A DNA stretch of 64,000 bases from Amylostereum areolatum (Eukaryota > Basidiomycota > Agaricomycetes > Russulales > Stereaceae), in assembly GCA_012932865.1 (NCBI GenBank), contig SAXG01000068.1, forward strand, positions 62,001 to 126,000, read 5' to 3'. Position numbers and translations under genes: made by a program. A model generated the notes under the pieces. That model was not told the origin of the DNA. It was given only the letters and a program-made list of their open reading frames with translations, and ran no database searches. This document shows, piece after piece, positions 63,223 to 64,000 of this stretch; within the stretch, counting starts at the first letter, position 1, and each line of letters starts with the position of its first letter.

Positions 63223-64000
63223 TCACCCCCCCTTTAAGACGCGCTTTCGCCTGGAGCACGATGTCATCTGCAAGGGTGGATGCGAGAAAATCGTCAAAGG
63301 AGATGCCGAGGGAACGCATAGGGCGGGGCGCATTTGTAGAGGTACTGAATACCTTTCTTGTTCTGAGTTGGCTTGGTGTGACAACACGCGTCAATAGCCC
63401 CTATCTTTTTCCTCAAAGGGACTTACACCCTTTTCATTTTATTATGACGGTAGAAGGACATTGTTTTGGACTTGGGATTATGACTGGGTTGGTCACGTGA
63501 CTAAGCACGTGTTTTCCTTCACATGATGTATCACCTGATTTCGGACTTTGGAACTCCGCTTATGTGCACAGCATAGAATCAGCGCACAGGATTGGTAGAA
63601 TATGATTACTGTACTTAGGATATTATGTGGGTCAAGGGGCTCTGAAGTGGGTTGCCCTAGTAGTATAAAAGGAGTGCATGTAGCGAGCCTAGTCCTCATC
63701 TTGACCTCTTGGTCTTTGGACTAGGTAAGCAGTGTTTCTACTGTATCTTAGAACTGTGACTAATGCTAAACTTGGTCTTTGGACTAGTCATTTGCAGTGC
63801 CTAAGTAGTGCCCCTGCGGCTTCGCGCGCTGACCTGTGTAGTCGCGCTCGAGGAGGTTGACTTCGAGTTTCTTTCTTATTTTGTTGTGTGTTGTTGTCGT
63901 TGTTGGCATGTGATCGACTCCGTCGTCACACTTGGAGTCGACAATATCTTCAATGTTGTATTCTTCTCCATCGTCAATGAGGTCTGGTGGCGGCTGTTCG
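63223..64000 (-). pseudogene. pol of B4, C-terminal end with chromodomain deletion
   Basis: From the right: EQPPPDLIDDGEEYNIEDIV, then solo LTR F2, then a short piece (QLRTRKVFSTS) joined directly to NAPRPMRSLGISFDDF by a deletion that removes most of the chromodomain. It ends inside the LTR as in B1. Confidence 0.8.
63377..63930 (+). mobile_element. Solo LTR F2
   Basis: 554 bp, near identical to F1 (49090-49643), with TGTGAC...GTCACA ends. The perfect TSD is cttgg (63372-63376 and 63931-63935). It lies in pol of B4. Confidence 0.93.

Larger units (their letters stand above)
62816..64000 (-). mobile_element. Family B element B4, 3' end (interrupted by F2)
   Basis: The 3' LTR at 62816-63222 inserted head to head into B3; left flank ggtac is the presumed TSD, and its partner is outside the window. 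Pol sequence follows at 63223-63376 and 63931-64000. About 100 bp of the chromodomain region is missing relative to B1. Confidence 0.9.

Overview
The window is a retrotransposon graveyard from a filamentous basidiomycete, most likely an Agaricomycete. That placing rests on Ty3/gypsy elements with chromodomains, introns of about 48-61 nt with GTRNGT-type donors, and the GC content; the species cannot be told. About 85% of the 64 kb is LTR retrotransposon. I use local names. A1 and A2 are one chromovirus family and E1 a relative of it. B1 to B4 are a second family, C a third and D a fourth gypsy lineage. F is an LTR family seen only as solo LTRs. There is also one Ty1/copia element.

Layout. 1-1843: 3' end of E1 (+). 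1844-3694: GC-rich repeat desert with foldback hairpins. 3700-21433: element C (minus; TSD ctatt), with the full-length A1 (+; 6620-14134; TSD cgtag) nested inside one of its genes. 21437-22626: exons of an acidic host-like gene (minus). 22675-29768: B1 (+, no TSD). 29769-30948: five exons of a host-like gene (minus). 30949-32236: second GC-rich desert with a related hairpin. 32237-39682: A2 (+, decayed, no TSD). 39683-50488: copia element (minus), cut by A2, carrying B2 (minus; 40656-47756; TSD ctttt) and solo LTR F1 (TSD gccgc). 50489-53361: degenerate DNA. 53362-60379: element D (minus; TSD atgt), carrying a solo C-type LTR in its RNase H region (TSD ggcct). 60380-61608: pseudogene fragment. 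61609-62815: B3 remnant (+). 62816-64000: 3' end of B4 (minus), carrying solo LTR F2 (TSD cttgg).

How the element genes fit together. In families A, B, C and D, gag and pol overlap with pol in the -1 frame, at a slippery heptamer just before the gag stop (GGGTTTT in A and C, GGATTTT in B, GGGAAAA in D). Upstream of the gag AUG each family has a long frame in phase with gag that contains no Met codon. In B1 and C this leader has no AUG at all in any frame. In A and B exactly one in-frame stop separates an upstream ORF1 from gag. Element C also carries a module 3' of pol: a predicted spliced ORF with an N-terminal coiled coil and a CCHC zinc knuckle, plus small ORFs, one of them with a membrane helix. 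A1 inserted into the zinc-knuckle gene. These gag-leader and post-pol features are the most unusual biology in the window. No tRNA, rRNA or CRISPR array was seen.
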